A stretch of 25,919 nt of DNA from RBG-13-33-26 sp964430085 (GTDB lineage: Archaea; Nanobdellota; Nanobdellia; Pacearchaeales; GW2011-AR1): NCBI GenBank assembly GCA_964430085.1, contig CAYSES010000007.1, positions 1-25,919 of the forward strand, given 5' to 3'. The notes below the pieces were generated by a model that ran no database searches, had not been told where the DNA came from, and saw nothing but the letters and a program-made list of their open reading frames with translations. The position numbers were made by a program, and so were the translations under genes. The stretch's first letter is position 1, and each line of letters begins with the position of its first letter. Below are positions 6,695-14,607 of the stretch, one piece after another.

Positions 6695-7240
6695 ATGGCA
6701 ATGAGAAAAGCTGCAGCATATTCGAAGAAACACGTTGTTCCATATACAAGAGTTAGTAAGAGAAGGCAAAAAGCTTATGTAAAAACAGTCCCTCCATCTA
6801 AAATTGTTAAATTTAAGATGGGTAATTCCGACTTGTTTGAAAAAGGAAAATTGCCTTTTATTTTAACTATGGTTTCTGCAGAAAGAGTCCAATTAAGGCA
6901 AAATGCTATGGAAGCATGTAGACAATTTGTAAATAAAAAATTAGATGAAGAATTAAAGGATCAGTATTTTTTTAGGATTATTCCATTCCCACATCATATA
7001 CAGAGAGAGAATAAAATGCTTGCAATGGCAGGAGCAGACAGAATGTCAAAAGGAATGCAATTAGCTTTTGGAAGGACTATTGCGAAGGCAGCTATTCTTA
7101 AGAATAATGAAGCGATAATGTCTGTGGCTTTAGCCACACCTAAGGCTGTTTCTTTTGCAAGACACGTCCTTAAACAAGTAAAGTCAAAGCTTCCATGCAA
7201 GACAAAGATTCTGTACAAAGACATACAGAAGAATAAATAA
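6695..7240 (+). CDS. rpl10e: Ribosomal protein uL16 (archaeal L10e)
   Basis: The 181-residue protein is the archaeal L10e form of uL16, located near the tRNA-binding face of the large subunit. Family landmarks are the basic N-terminus (KKHVVPYTRVSKRRQKAY), the central AERVQLRQNAMEACRQFVNKKL helix, FRIIPFPHHIQRENKMLAMAGADRMSKGMQLAFG, and the basic end. Length is normal. GGAGGT about 14-19 bases upstream, inside the preceding small ORF, is one of the few clear Shine-Dalgarno sequences in this window, as expected for an internal operon gene. Confidence 0.95.
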   Translation: MAMRKAAAYSKKHVVPYTRVSKRRQKAYVKTVPPSKIVKFKMGNSDLFEKGKLPFILTMVSAERVQLRQNAMEACRQFVNKKLDEELKDQYFFRIIPFPHHIQRENKMLAMAGADRMSKGMQLAFGRTIAKAAILKNNEAIMSVALATPKAVSFARHVLKQVKSKLPCKTKILYKDIQKNK

Positions 7241-7270
7241 ATTACTATGTAGTAGTAACATATAGAAACA

Positions 7271-7280
7271 TTTATAAATA
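7271..7280 (+). promoter_or_regulatory. TATA box of the 7.3-8.4 kb gene trio
   Basis: TTTATAAATA is centred about 25 bases before the ATG at 7300. It separates this transcription unit from the ribosomal operon and indicates a leaderless start. Confidence 0.6.
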
Positions 7281-7299
7281 TCAAAATTATAAAAATACT

Positions 7300-7914
7300 A
7301 TGGTAAATGATTATGTTAAAGGAGAAAAAGAAGAAATAAAGTACCTTGATAGTTTGATGAAATACAGACCAGCAGCAGTTGCAACTAAATTTTATCAAGA
7401 AAAAAATGAAACAGCTGCAAAAGGGGCTTTAGAAAAATTAGTTAGCACTTTAGATATAGGGGAAGATGGTCCTGCAATGCTTAAAGCAATAAGAGAAGGC
7501 AGAGAAGGCGATAAGACTCTTGCAAGTATTTATGCCCCAGAATATGAAAAGATTTTAATGGGGGCGAAAGTTAAGGATTTATTTGAATTTTATTCTGATC
7601 ATTTTAAAAAGTATATTGAAGGCGATTCATATGATGAAGCAGTGAAAGTTTTCAATGAATATGGTAATGAAACTTACAAAGATATGTATGCTAAGGTAAT
7701 TGAAGCTCAAGAAAAACTTTCAAGTAAAAGTCCGAATGTTACTGATGAAGACAGAGAAAAAGCTAAGAAAACAATTGAAAAGTATGGAAGAATCACAATG
7801 CCAATTCAAAATTTTGAAAATTTGGAACTTAAAAAATTAGCTGATCCTTTAGAGGACACTGCTCTTAAAAAAGATCTTACAGCAATGTTTAAACCTGCAG
7901 GAGAAAAAGAATAA
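7300..7914 (+). CDS. Unrecognised helical protein
   Basis: This 204-residue soluble protein is predicted by eye to be mostly alpha-helical, rich in Lys, Glu and Ala. It has no signal peptide, membrane segment, Cys motif or nucleotide-binding loop. A leaderless start is supported by the TATA box at 7271-7280. Its TAA shares one base with the ATG of the next gene (TAATG), so the two are translationally coupled. I do not recognise a family; it is probably lineage-specific. Confidence 0.7.
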   Translation: MVNDYVKGEKEEIKYLDSLMKYRPAAVATKFYQEKNETAAKGALEKLVSTLDIGEDGPAMLKAIREGREGDKTLASIYAPEYEKILMGAKVKDLFEFYSDHFKKYIEGDSYDEAVKVFNEYGNETYKDMYAKVIEAQEKLSSKSPNVTDEDREKAKKTIEKYGRITMPIQNFENLELKKLADPLEDTALKKDLTAMFKPAGEKE

Positions 7915-8126
7915 TGACACAATTAAAACTTAATCTTTTAGAAAAAACAAATGATGAGATTATTTTAGGAGAAATTGTTAAGGGAATGAAACCAATTCAA
8001 AGAGAAAAAGTTTTAGACCTTTACGCAACTTGCCTTGATTGTTCAGCAAAATTCTTTGAGGAAAACGGCAGAAAACCCAAAAAATCTTGTCAATTTTGTG
8101 TTTATAATGATTATAAATTAATATAA
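7914..8126 (+). CDS. 70-residue protein with CxxC...CxxC
   Basis: The protein has two Cys pairs, C40/C43 and C59/C62, 15 residues apart, a pattern typical of a small zinc ribbon. The N-terminal half, with (I/V)xGMxPxQ followed by a helix ending LYATCL, resembles the next gene (VEGMEPKQ ... RYANSL). The two are therefore probably diverged duplicates, of which only this one keeps the Cys pairs. Start overlap with the previous stop supports coupled translation. No named family is recognised. Confidence 0.65.
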   Translation: MTQLKLNLLEKTNDEIILGEIVKGMKPIQREKVLDLYATCLDCSAKFFEENGRKPKKSCQFCVYNDYKLI

Positions 8127-8135
8127 TTAAAGATA

Positions 8136-8363
8136 ATGAGTCCAAGACTAAGCAATTTTAAAAAACAACTTGACGAAAAAATGCTTGAAAAGAAAGTAGA
8201 AGGTATGGAACCTAAACAGAAATCTTCATTTTTAAAACGTTATGCAAATTCTCTTTTAACTACCTATGAAATATTAGGGAATATAAATGACAGGGTGGAG
8301 TCTCCTTACGGAACATTATCCCCAGAATCATCTTTTGTTTATTTCAACATATTTATCAACTAA
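8136..8363 (+). CDS. 75-residue paralogue of the preceding gene, without the zinc-type Cys
   Basis: It lies 9 bases after the preceding stop, probably in the same operon. Residues 15-42 share the pattern VEGMEPKQ, Lys-rich helix, YANSL with the 70-residue protein upstream. The C-terminal third differs and contains no Cys. Its last 36 bases overlap the 3' end of the convergent nucleotidyltransferase gene, so the tail may have grown by stop loss or the two transcripts may be antisense. No family is recognised. Confidence 0.55.
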   Translation: MSPRLSNFKKQLDEKMLEKKVEGMEPKQKSSFLKRYANSLLTTYEILGNINDRVESPYGTLSPESSFVYFNIFIN

Positions 8364-9188
8364 CTCAGCCATTACTCTCATAAATTCTTCAGTTCTTTCC
8401 TGCCATTGATCTATTTCAATCCCTTTTAAGTCAGTTATTTCCCCATGTGCAATTCTTTTGTGAAGAACTAATAAATCCCTATACCAAACAACATATTTTA
8501 TTTTTAATTTTCCCTTATCTACAAAAGTTTCTTTTAAGTCTGCAGGAATATGTTCTGGAGATGCTGGAGGAATGTTTGCTGAAATTAATGCTGCATGGGC
8601 AGAATCGACCATTGCCCAATATAATCCTTCAATTGAATTTAGTTCAGCTGCTTTGCTCCTTAACAAATGTGTCGGAGCACGCTGAAGACAATTATAAATT
8701 GCTTCGGGAGTTGATTTTATTTTTCCTTCTAACAATAAATATTTTAAGGGTTCAAAAAACCCCCCAAAATCAATCATTGCTTCACCATATCTTAGAACAT
8801 TTATCACTACCGGATCCCCACGCATTAAATCTTCCCACCAAGTACTTAACTTTATAGTGTTAATATGCAAATCTTTTTGATAGGGATTTTTTCTTAAAAG
8901 TTTACCTAATTCTTCCCTATACCATGCGATTAATTCCTGATCCCATTTTATTGAAACATCATCAAGGATTATTATAATATCAATGTCTGAACCGGCAACA
9001 GTAGTTTGTTTTACAGTTGAACCGAAAAGAACTATAGATTTTATTATTTTGTTGAATCGTTCATATGCTTTTGTTGCAAAGTCCATTGCGATATCAGATT
9101 CAAGTTTTAATTGCAATGAAGGAAATTTTTTCTTTTCAGTTTTAGAAACTTTCTTCTTTGATTTTTTAGAAACTTTTTTTTTCACCAT
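8328..9188 (-). CDS. MNT-type nucleotidyltransferase fused to a HEPN-like domain
   Basis: The 286-residue protein begins with a Lys/Ser-rich basic tail (about 20 residues). Next is a nucleotidyltransferase core with FGSTVKQTTVAGSDIDIIIILDD (about residues 50-72: GS, then SDID metal ligands) and a helical C-terminal half. That half has helices around SKAAELNSIEGLYWAMVDSA and a YRDLLVLHKRIAHG segment, in which R-x5-H fits the Rx4-6H pattern of HEPN domains. The C-terminal half aligns by eye with the protein at 44-1609 (PEAI, PPxxP, TFVDK). MNT-HEPN pairs often act as toxin and antitoxin, but a single-chain, apparently conserved form could equally modify an RNA or protein in housekeeping. It is monocistronic; its 3' end overlaps the convergent 75-residue gene. 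Confidence 0.75.
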   Translation of the reverse strand: MVKKKVSKKSKKKVSKTEKKKFPSLQLKLESDIAMDFATKAYERFNKIIKSIVLFGSTVKQTTVAGSDIDIIIILDDVSIKWDQELIAWYREELGKLLRKNPYQKDLHINTIKLSTWWEDLMRGDPVVINVLRYGEAMIDFGGFFEPLKYLLLEGKIKSTPEAIYNCLQRAPTHLLRSKAAELNSIEGLYWAMVDSAHAALISANIPPASPEHIPADLKETFVDKGKLKIKYVVWYRDLLVLHKRIAHGEITDLKGIEIDQWQERTEEFMRVMAELVDKYVEINKR

Positions 9189-9241
9189 CTTTTTATTACA
9201 AGGTTTTTTATATTTTTAAATGTAGTGACATAATATATATT

Positions 9242-10048
9242 TTAGTGTTTATACTTCTTTTTTAAATTAAAAATTAATAACAATGACCCAAGCATCATCC
9301 CAACTCCGATAACATTTGAGATAGTATTATTTGAAACTCCAATAAATGCTCCTGTAACCCTTGAGCTTAGTGCAATTAAAGAAATTCCTGCAATCCCCAA
9401 AACTGATGCAGCAATTTTTTGTGTAATGTATTTTTCCAATCCCTTCTTAAATTCTTCAGTTCTTTTTTCAAGTCCCATAGCTACTTCTTTATAGAGTTTT
9501 TTAGCTTCATTCTTAGTTATAATATTTTTTTCTTTCATAACTTCCAAAAGAGGATAAAGTGAATTCGTCTTTTTCATATACCCCCCATAGGCTTTTAATT
9601 CTGGGCTATCAATAGTTTTTCTTTCAATGAAAGAATTATACAATTCATTAGCACTTTTTAGTGTCCTTTCAAGATATTTTTGTTCTTTTGGTCTTGCTAA
9701 ATATTCAAAAAAACTTTTTATCCTTCCCCATAAACTCTTTTCAACATTCTTTTCAAGTCCCTTTTTGAGCATTGCTTCTTCTCCCCTCAGATCAAACATA
9801 GACCCAGATGCGATATATTCTTTAAGTTTGTTATATAAAAATTTTGAACCATTTATATCCCCCAAATTTTTTTCTTCTATTGTTTTATAGATTTCAGAAA
9901 GTTTCGAGTTAATTTTTTTCTTATCAATATGTACGTTTAGATAATCTTCCATGCCAGAAAATAAATATTTGTTCCTTCCCACCAATTCTTTTAATCCATG
10001 CTCAATTGCTCCTTCAATAGCTTTTCTTTCTAAACCTTCTTTTACCAT
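9242..10048 (-). CDS. Membrane protein with helical N-terminus and two C-terminal TM helices
   Basis: About 205 mostly charged helical residues precede two hydrophobic segments (about 211-228 and 238-260) that are probably transmembrane. The second loop contains TGAFIG, which resembles the ITGxxIG segment of small DPANN membrane proteins (compare FTGAIIG at 14608-15024). The protein ends in a basic KKKYKH. The Lys/Glu-rich body probably faces the cytoplasm. No enzyme motif is visible. It is monocistronic; the 133-base gap upstream holds only AT-rich promoter-like sequence. Confidence 0.65.
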   Translation of the reverse strand: MVKEGLERKAIEGAIEHGLKELVGRNKYLFSGMEDYLNVHIDKKKINSKLSEIYKTIEEKNLGDINGSKFLYNKLKEYIASGSMFDLRGEEAMLKKGLEKNVEKSLWGRIKSFFEYLARPKEQKYLERTLKSANELYNSFIERKTIDSPELKAYGGYMKKTNSLYPLLEVMKEKNIITKNEAKKLYKEVAMGLEKRTEEFKKGLEKYITQKIAASVLGIAGISLIALSSRVTGAFIGVSNNTISNVIGVGMMLGSLLLIFNLKKKYKH

Positions 10049-10181
10049 GTATTTTTGTATGCTTTAAATTTAATAAATGTTTTTAATCAAGACCAATTTG
10101 TAAATTGTATAAATGATAATATCTCCCTCTTTTTTATTCTTTTTTAGAATATCTAATATAAATCTGTTAATACGTTTCATA

Positions 10182-11927
10182 CTATTCCATAGGTCTTCCG
10201 CTCATCCTGCTTCCCTGTGCTCCGCCCCTTTGTCCTCCGAGTTCTGTAGGTAATTGGGAAAACCCCCCACCGAAAGTTTCATAGTTTATTTGCGGGAGCA
10301 TCATTCCATATCCCCCAAAATAATTTTGTTGGAATCCTTCATTCTGATTCCAATAGGGCCCCATATTCATTCCATAAATCGGGGAGCCTAATGCTTCTAA
10401 TGTTTCTTTAAATGGGGGGGTTCTAAAATGCTGCCACCAATTTCCTGCTTCAATAATCTTCTTTGCATTAAATCCTTCTTTTCCAAGTTTATCAAGAATT
10501 TCTTTTATAGGAACGTTTCCCATTCCCATAGGTAATTCAGTATGCTCAAACCCAAAATTGTCTGATAAGTGAACATGCTTGACAAAAGGAGCAACTTTTT
10601 CTGTTTCCTTGACAATATCTTTGGCTTCATATCCATACTTCCTTAACATGTTTATATGGCCGACATCCCACGTTACTCCAATTACTTTTTCAGCTGCTTT
10701 TTTTGCCTCTCTTTCATTTATTCCTTCTTTAACTGCTTTCTCCACAAATTTTTGTCTTGCTTTTTCTACAATATCTTTCAAATCTTCTGCTCTGCCAAAA
10801 GCACTTCCAACAGGGGGATTTTCTATACTTATTATTGGGGATTTATCTTTGAATTTTTTGAAAGAATCAAATGCTACATTTGAAAAAGTTTCAATTGTTT
10901 TTTCTTTTGAGAATTCATTTAAATCCTGAAAGAGTTGTGGGGGAGTTGATAAGTTGCTAAGTGTTTCAATTCCCTTATCAATAATATCTTTTCTTAATGC
11001 AACACTTTGCTTGCTTTTTGAATTTGTATTTATTTTTTCTACTTTTGGTTTTATTTCTTCATAAAATTTTAATATCTTAGTTTTGTCATCGCCTGAAGAT
11101 TTATTGAGAGCAACATCAAAAATTTTTTTTAATCCATCATAAGAACTATTCAAAAAAGTTGCTCCACTATTAAACATTGATATCATTTGATTCTCTTCAT
11201 TTGTTAATTGTCTTCCTGATTTTTTTTCTGCTTCTGCTGCAATTGCAGTTGCCATAGATCTTTCTACTCTCTCATTTCCAATATCAGAGTAGTAAGCTAG
11301 TTGTCTTAGATTTTCATCCCATTGTTCTTCGTTTATTTTTCTTAATTCTATCTTAACATCTCTCTTACCTTCTTCTCCAGGAAAATGTCTCTCTTTTAGA
11401 GGAATCTTATTAATTGAACCTGTATCTGTGTTTATGACTAAGGCTTCTTCTGGTTCTTTTCCTCTTTGAGGGATTTGTTCGGGGAGCATTGCTGAAGAAT
11501 GGAATGTTACTGGAATGTTGCCTTTTGGACTTACTTTGTAGCCTCTTTCAACTGCTGCAAACATTTGTCTTTCAGCTGCTTCTCTATTTGAATCTGAAAA
11601 GCCTTCTCTTGTTAAACCTGAAGGTTCTACAATAGGCCCGTGCATAGAAATATCTACGCCCGTTAGTTTACTGAGTCTGTTAACTTCTGTTAGCTGCTGT
11701 TCTGGAATTGATTCAAAAATATCAGGAGAAACTGCAGAAATTTCTATGTGCTTTACTCCTGCAGAAAGTTTTGATGAAACATCCTGAAGAATATTTGCTG
11801 TTCTTGGATCTGTTGTTAGGCCAAGGGATGCGGGGTTAACTCTATATCCTGTAAAAACACTCCCATATTTTGGAGAGAGTGAAGAATAACCTCCTTGATA
11901 AATATCTTTTACACTATAATCTGCCAT
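10182..11927 (-). CDS. Xylose-isomerase-like TIM barrel protein with Gly/Gln-rich tail
   Basis: The 581-residue protein has the metal-ligand series of the AP endonuclease IV/xylose isomerase-like TIM barrel: HGPIVEP, TFHSSA, SIENPP, a WDVGHIN strand, VKHVHLSDNFG and IIEAGNW. It should bind divalent metal and act as a sugar-phosphate isomerase/epimerase or phosphodiesterase. The barrel is interrupted by a long helical insertion (about residues 190-340). The last 80 residues are low-complexity, rich in Gly, Gln, Met, Tyr and Pro, and end RMSGRPME; this is unusual for the family and suggests binding or assembly. GAGGTT about 6-11 bases before the ATG is a plausible Shine-Dalgarno, in contrast to most genes here. 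It lies 55 bases after the gene at 11983-12492 on the same strand. Confidence 0.75.
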   Translation of the reverse strand: MADYSVKDIYQGGYSSLSPKYGSVFTGYRVNPASLGLTTDPRTANILQDVSSKLSAGVKHIEISAVSPDIFESIPEQQLTEVNRLSKLTGVDISMHGPIVEPSGLTREGFSDSNREAAERQMFAAVERGYKVSPKGNIPVTFHSSAMLPEQIPQRGKEPEEALVINTDTGSINKIPLKERHFPGEEGKRDVKIELRKINEEQWDENLRQLAYYSDIGNERVERSMATAIAAEAEKKSGRQLTNEENQMISMFNSGATFLNSSYDGLKKIFDVALNKSSGDDKTKILKFYEEIKPKVEKINTNSKSKQSVALRKDIIDKGIETLSNLSTPPQLFQDLNEFSKEKTIETFSNVAFDSFKKFKDKSPIISIENPPVGSAFGRAEDLKDIVEKARQKFVEKAVKEGINEREAKKAAEKVIGVTWDVGHINMLRKYGYEAKDIVKETEKVAPFVKHVHLSDNFGFEHTELPMGMGNVPIKEILDKLGKEGFNAKKIIEAGNWWQHFRTPPFKETLEALGSPIYGMNMGPYWNQNEGFQQNYFGGYGMMLPQINYETFGGGFSQLPTELGGQRGGAQGSRMSGRPME

Positions 11928-11982
11928 GAATAAACCTCATTTTTATAAATTAAAGTAGTAAAATTTATTTATTAATCTATCG

Positions 11983-12492
11983 TTAGAATTTAACTTTTTT
12001 GTATTTTTTTTGTTCTTCTTCAAATGGAAGTCTTCCCTGAATTCCTTCCATTGTTTCAAACTGTTCTGGAGTTTCTCTAATTTGCCCTGCTTCTCCCCAA
12101 GTATTTTCTCTAGGAATGAAGAAATTATTTTGTTCAGATGTTCGTCTTGTAGATAATACAGGAGGGATAAAGGCTGTTTCATAATTTTTTTCTTCTGTTT
12201 CTTCTTTTGCTGTGTTATATTGGGGTTCGTTTGAAGAATAGTTAATTCTTTTTTCTTCAGTTATCTCCTTTTGTAATTCAATCGGAATTTGTATCTGTGT
12301 TTGGGACGCAATTCTTTCAAGAACAGGAGCCTTGCTTTCTGTATGAGTTAAGAATTCTGTCATACCCCCCACATTATTTTCTGTTATTTCTTCAAAATTA
12401 ATTTCTTTTTCTGCTTCCTGAACTTCTTCTTCAATTTCTGATTCTTCTGTTCCCTCTTTTGTTTTCTTTTTAGATTTCTTTTTCTTTGGCAT
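11983..12492 (-). CDS. Low-complexity acidic protein with Lys-rich start
   Basis: The 169-residue product begins with a block of lysines, continues with a Glu-rich stretch, and has the look of an intrinsically disordered protein with short Pro/Thr/Asn motifs. No domain is recognisable. Its ATG overlaps the stop of the upstream 503-residue gene (TAATG), so the two are translationally coupled and probably act together. Translation is supported by the coupling more than by composition. Confidence 0.6.
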   Translation of the reverse strand: MPKKKKSKKKTKEGTEESEIEEEVQEAEKEINFEEITENNVGGMTEFLTHTESKAPVLERIASQTQIQIPIELQKEITEEKRINYSSNEPQYNTAKEETEEKNYETAFIPPVLSTRRTSEQNNFFIPRENTWGEAGQIRETPEQFETMEGIQGRLPFEEEQKKYKKVKF

Positions 12493-14003
12493 TATGTAAA
12501 GCTTGCCATATCATGGGCTTTTTTGTATATATCAAACATATCAAAAATCTTAGCTGATGCTTCTTTTGCTGCTAATGGTCTAAAATGGGTTTTTTCAATC
12601 CAGTCATCAGGTTTTACAATAATCTCTTCAGGCTTTCCTTTCTTTTCTTTTTTTGTTTCCTTGCTTGGTTTTTCATATTTTCCTATTAATGCGAGGAAAG
12701 GATTTGTCTCTTCTTTTTTCTTTTCTTCTTTTGGTTTTTCTTCAAGAAAGAAATTGATTTCTTCTTGGAGTTCTCCCAAACTTGTTGTACTTGCTCCCTC
12801 AATTAAACTTAGAACATCCCCTATCTCTGATTTTTTCAGTTCTTCATCGAGTTTTTTAAGTTCATCGTCATTTAATGAGTATGCTTTGAATGTTACTTCT
12901 GCCCTTCCACCAAATGCGAAATGAGATTGTTGGCTTATTCTTTGAGGGATCCCTCTAAATGTAAAATCAACAAGAACGCAACTATAATAATTTCTTTTTA
13001 TTCCTTTTAGAAATTTAGATTTTGAAAAATCTTCGGGGATATTTCCTTTTGTAGCTTCATCCTCAATCTTTAATTTACTTTTTCCTAGAAGAGTTAGCTC
13101 AAGAATTATTGTATTGAATGTTTTTACTAATGCGGGTTCTCGGTCTCTTTCTTTGGACTCCAAATCGCTTGCTGCTTTTAAATAAGGACGTACCCAACGG
13201 GCATAAAGTTTTAAACTGTCAACCTGACTCCTTAAATAAGTTTTTTCAAGTGCATATCTCTTTCTTAATTCTCTTTCAGATTCCTTTAACCACATATTGA
13301 ATTCTGTTATTCTTGATTTTACAATTCTCTTAACTCTATCATTCAAATCAATTTTGTTAACGTCTTTTTCATCTTTAGCAATTAAAAAAGCATCAATAAG
13401 CGTTTGATAACCTGCTTGGCCCAGTGCCATTGCCTTAATGCTTGAATTGCCTTTTGTTATATCAACCTTATCCATCCAGATTTGTTTTAGACCTAGCAAG
13501 GAAGCTTCTTGTTCTTCTTTATTTTTTGAATTTAATCCATCATAATGCTGCAGCCTTATCCTAAATTCTTTTAGATCATAGATTATGTTTAATACACTTC
13601 TTAAAACAGTATTAACATCTCCCATTATTTTTGTTGCCTGTTGCTGCATTATTGTAGCTCTTTGTCCAAGTTCTGCAAAATGTCCTGATCCAGGAGTTGA
13701 GCTAAAATTATCAACAAGTTTTTCTGGAGCCAGGCCAAAATCATTCATTAAATCAAGAATAAAGAAGTATATTGGTTCTAAAGTTTCTGAAGAAGAATCA
13801 TAAATGATTGTGTGTGATGCCTCGTTCCCTCCAGGATCTAGTACAAATCCCCCCCCAGCTTCAGAATAAGTTATTGCTTGGGGTTTAACTTCCTCTGCAG
13901 GAATTTTATCTATTGAACCATATTTTTTGAGAAGGTCACTCCCATTCTTAGCATAAAGTTTAGGGTTTACTTTTCCAATAATCTGTTGTATAGTTGCCAC
14001 CAT
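12492..14003 (-). CDS. Unrecognised 503-residue protein
   Basis: A large soluble protein with no motif that I can name. The N-terminal 70 residues include a Gly-rich turn (SEAGGGFVLDPGGNE). The middle (about 95-330) is long helices with Gln- and Arg-rich faces (QRATIMQQQATKIMG and later ESERELRKRYALEKTYLRSQ). A beta-like region follows (NYYSCVLVDFTFRGIPQ), then a Lys/Glu/Pro-rich linker (about 420-460) and a short final helical segment. The TATA-like TTTAAAAATA about 26 bases before the ATG on this strand supports a leaderless start. It is coupled to the acidic 169-residue gene and followed by the TIM barrel, a possible three-gene unit. Confidence 0.7.
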   Translation of the reverse strand: MVATIQQIIGKVNPKLYAKNGSDLLKKYGSIDKIPAEEVKPQAITYSEAGGGFVLDPGGNEASHTIIYDSSSETLEPIYFFILDLMNDFGLAPEKLVDNFSSTPGSGHFAELGQRATIMQQQATKIMGDVNTVLRSVLNIIYDLKEFRIRLQHYDGLNSKNKEEQEASLLGLKQIWMDKVDITKGNSSIKAMALGQAGYQTLIDAFLIAKDEKDVNKIDLNDRVKRIVKSRITEFNMWLKESERELRKRYALEKTYLRSQVDSLKLYARWVRPYLKAASDLESKERDREPALVKTFNTIILELTLLGKSKLKIEDEATKGNIPEDFSKSKFLKGIKRNYYSCVLVDFTFRGIPQRISQQSHFAFGGRAEVTFKAYSLNDDELKKLDEELKKSEIGDVLSLIEGASTTSLGELQEEINFFLEEKPKEEKKKEETNPFLALIGKYEKPSKETKKEKKGKPEEIIVKPDDWIEKTHFRPLAAKEASAKIFDMFDIYKKAHDMASFT

Positions 14004-14060
14004 TTTATTTTTTAATAAACCAATTAATATTTTTAAATGATTGGTCCGAGTTAAACATAA

Positions 14061-14074
14061 TGTCTATAAATAAA
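14061..14074 (+). promoter_or_regulatory. TATA box preceding the radical SAM remnant
   Basis: The stretch TCTATAAATAAAA is centred about 23-25 bases before the ATG at 14089/14092. The decayed gene thus still keeps a normal leaderless promoter. Confidence 0.45.
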
Positions 14075-14088
14075 ATAATTACTATATA

Positions 14089-14282
14089 ATGATGACATTA
14101 AACCGAAAAATAATAGTAATAGTCAACCTACTCATAATTGTAATCTTAGTTGTAAATATTGCTATTTAGAAAAATCTGCTGAAGGGGGTAAGATGTCTGA
14201 AGAGTTGGTAGCACAATCCATCCGTATAGCTATTAAATTATTCGCTAGATTTAAAAATAAACAAGCTATTAGAATTATATGG
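14089..14282 (+). pseudogene. Frameshifted, truncated radical SAM protein (N-terminal remnant)
   Basis: In the frame containing 14133-14282 the translation includes PTHNCNLSCKYCYLEKS, a textbook CxxxCxxC radical SAM motif (Cys codons at 14139, 14151 and 14160). Helix-like sequence follows, ending AIRIIW, where intact SPASM-type proteins continue to HGGEPL. The ATG at 14089 is in another frame (MMTLNRKIIVIV). Restoring one C at about 14124 joins the two frames into ...KIIVIVQPTHNCNLSC, a normal radical SAM N-terminus. The homology stops at the ATG of the next gene, so the rest of the enzyme, several hundred residues in this family, is missing. It must be non-functional. The original role, perhaps a peptide-modifying or maturase enzyme, cannot be told from the fragment. 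Confidence 0.75.
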
Positions 14283-14605
14283 GTTTATTTGGACGAAAAA
14301 AAGACAAAATTGTTGATTTAAGTGAGAGATACAAAAAACAAATTAAAAAAAGTTCTGAAATGCCTTCTACTGAACAAGAATCGTCTTCAAATCTTGGATT
14401 TTTAGGGAGTATCGCATCAAGCTCAAATTCAGATACTTCTCAGTCAGATTATGTTAACTTATCAGATAGTGAAGAGAAAAAGAATAAACTTGCAAAAAGA
14501 TTTATGGACATGACAAATAAAATTGAGGATTTGTCAAATCAAATTTATCATTTAAAGCAAAGAATGGAAGTCCTTGAAAAAAAGCTAAAAGTTAAGTTTG
14601 AATAA
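14279..14605 (+). CDS. Small coiled-coil protein
   Basis: The 108-residue protein starts MGLFGRKKDKIVDLSERY, has a Ser-rich linker (about 30-65) and ends in a Leu-heptad coiled coil (about 70-108, with ...IEDLSNQIYHLKQRMEVLEKKLK). It is probably cytoplasmic and may bind through the coiled coil. The TATA-like ATTTAAAAATAA about 25 bases before the ATG lies inside the radical SAM remnant, so the gene may use a promoter built from the remnant or left from its own former upstream region. I recall similar MGLFGRKK-type starts from DPANN proteomes but cannot confirm a family. Confidence 0.65.
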   Translation: MGLFGRKKDKIVDLSERYKKQIKKSSEMPSTEQESSSNLGFLGSIASSSNSDTSQSDYVNLSDSEEKKNKLAKRFMDMTNKIEDLSNQIYHLKQRMEVLEKKLKVKFE

Positions 14606-14607
14606 TT

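Noticed and set aside
11943..12182. Minus-strand 79-residue ORF overlapping the acidic protein
   Set aside because: It lies in another frame of the 169-residue gene, which has the coupled start; no independent support.
14089..14169. 26-residue hydrophobic ORF (MMTLNRKIIVIVNLL...) that looks like a one-helix membrane peptide
   Set aside because: The hydrophobic stretch is the radical SAM motif read out of frame; the other frame gives a precise CxxxCxxC signature, and one added base joins the two.
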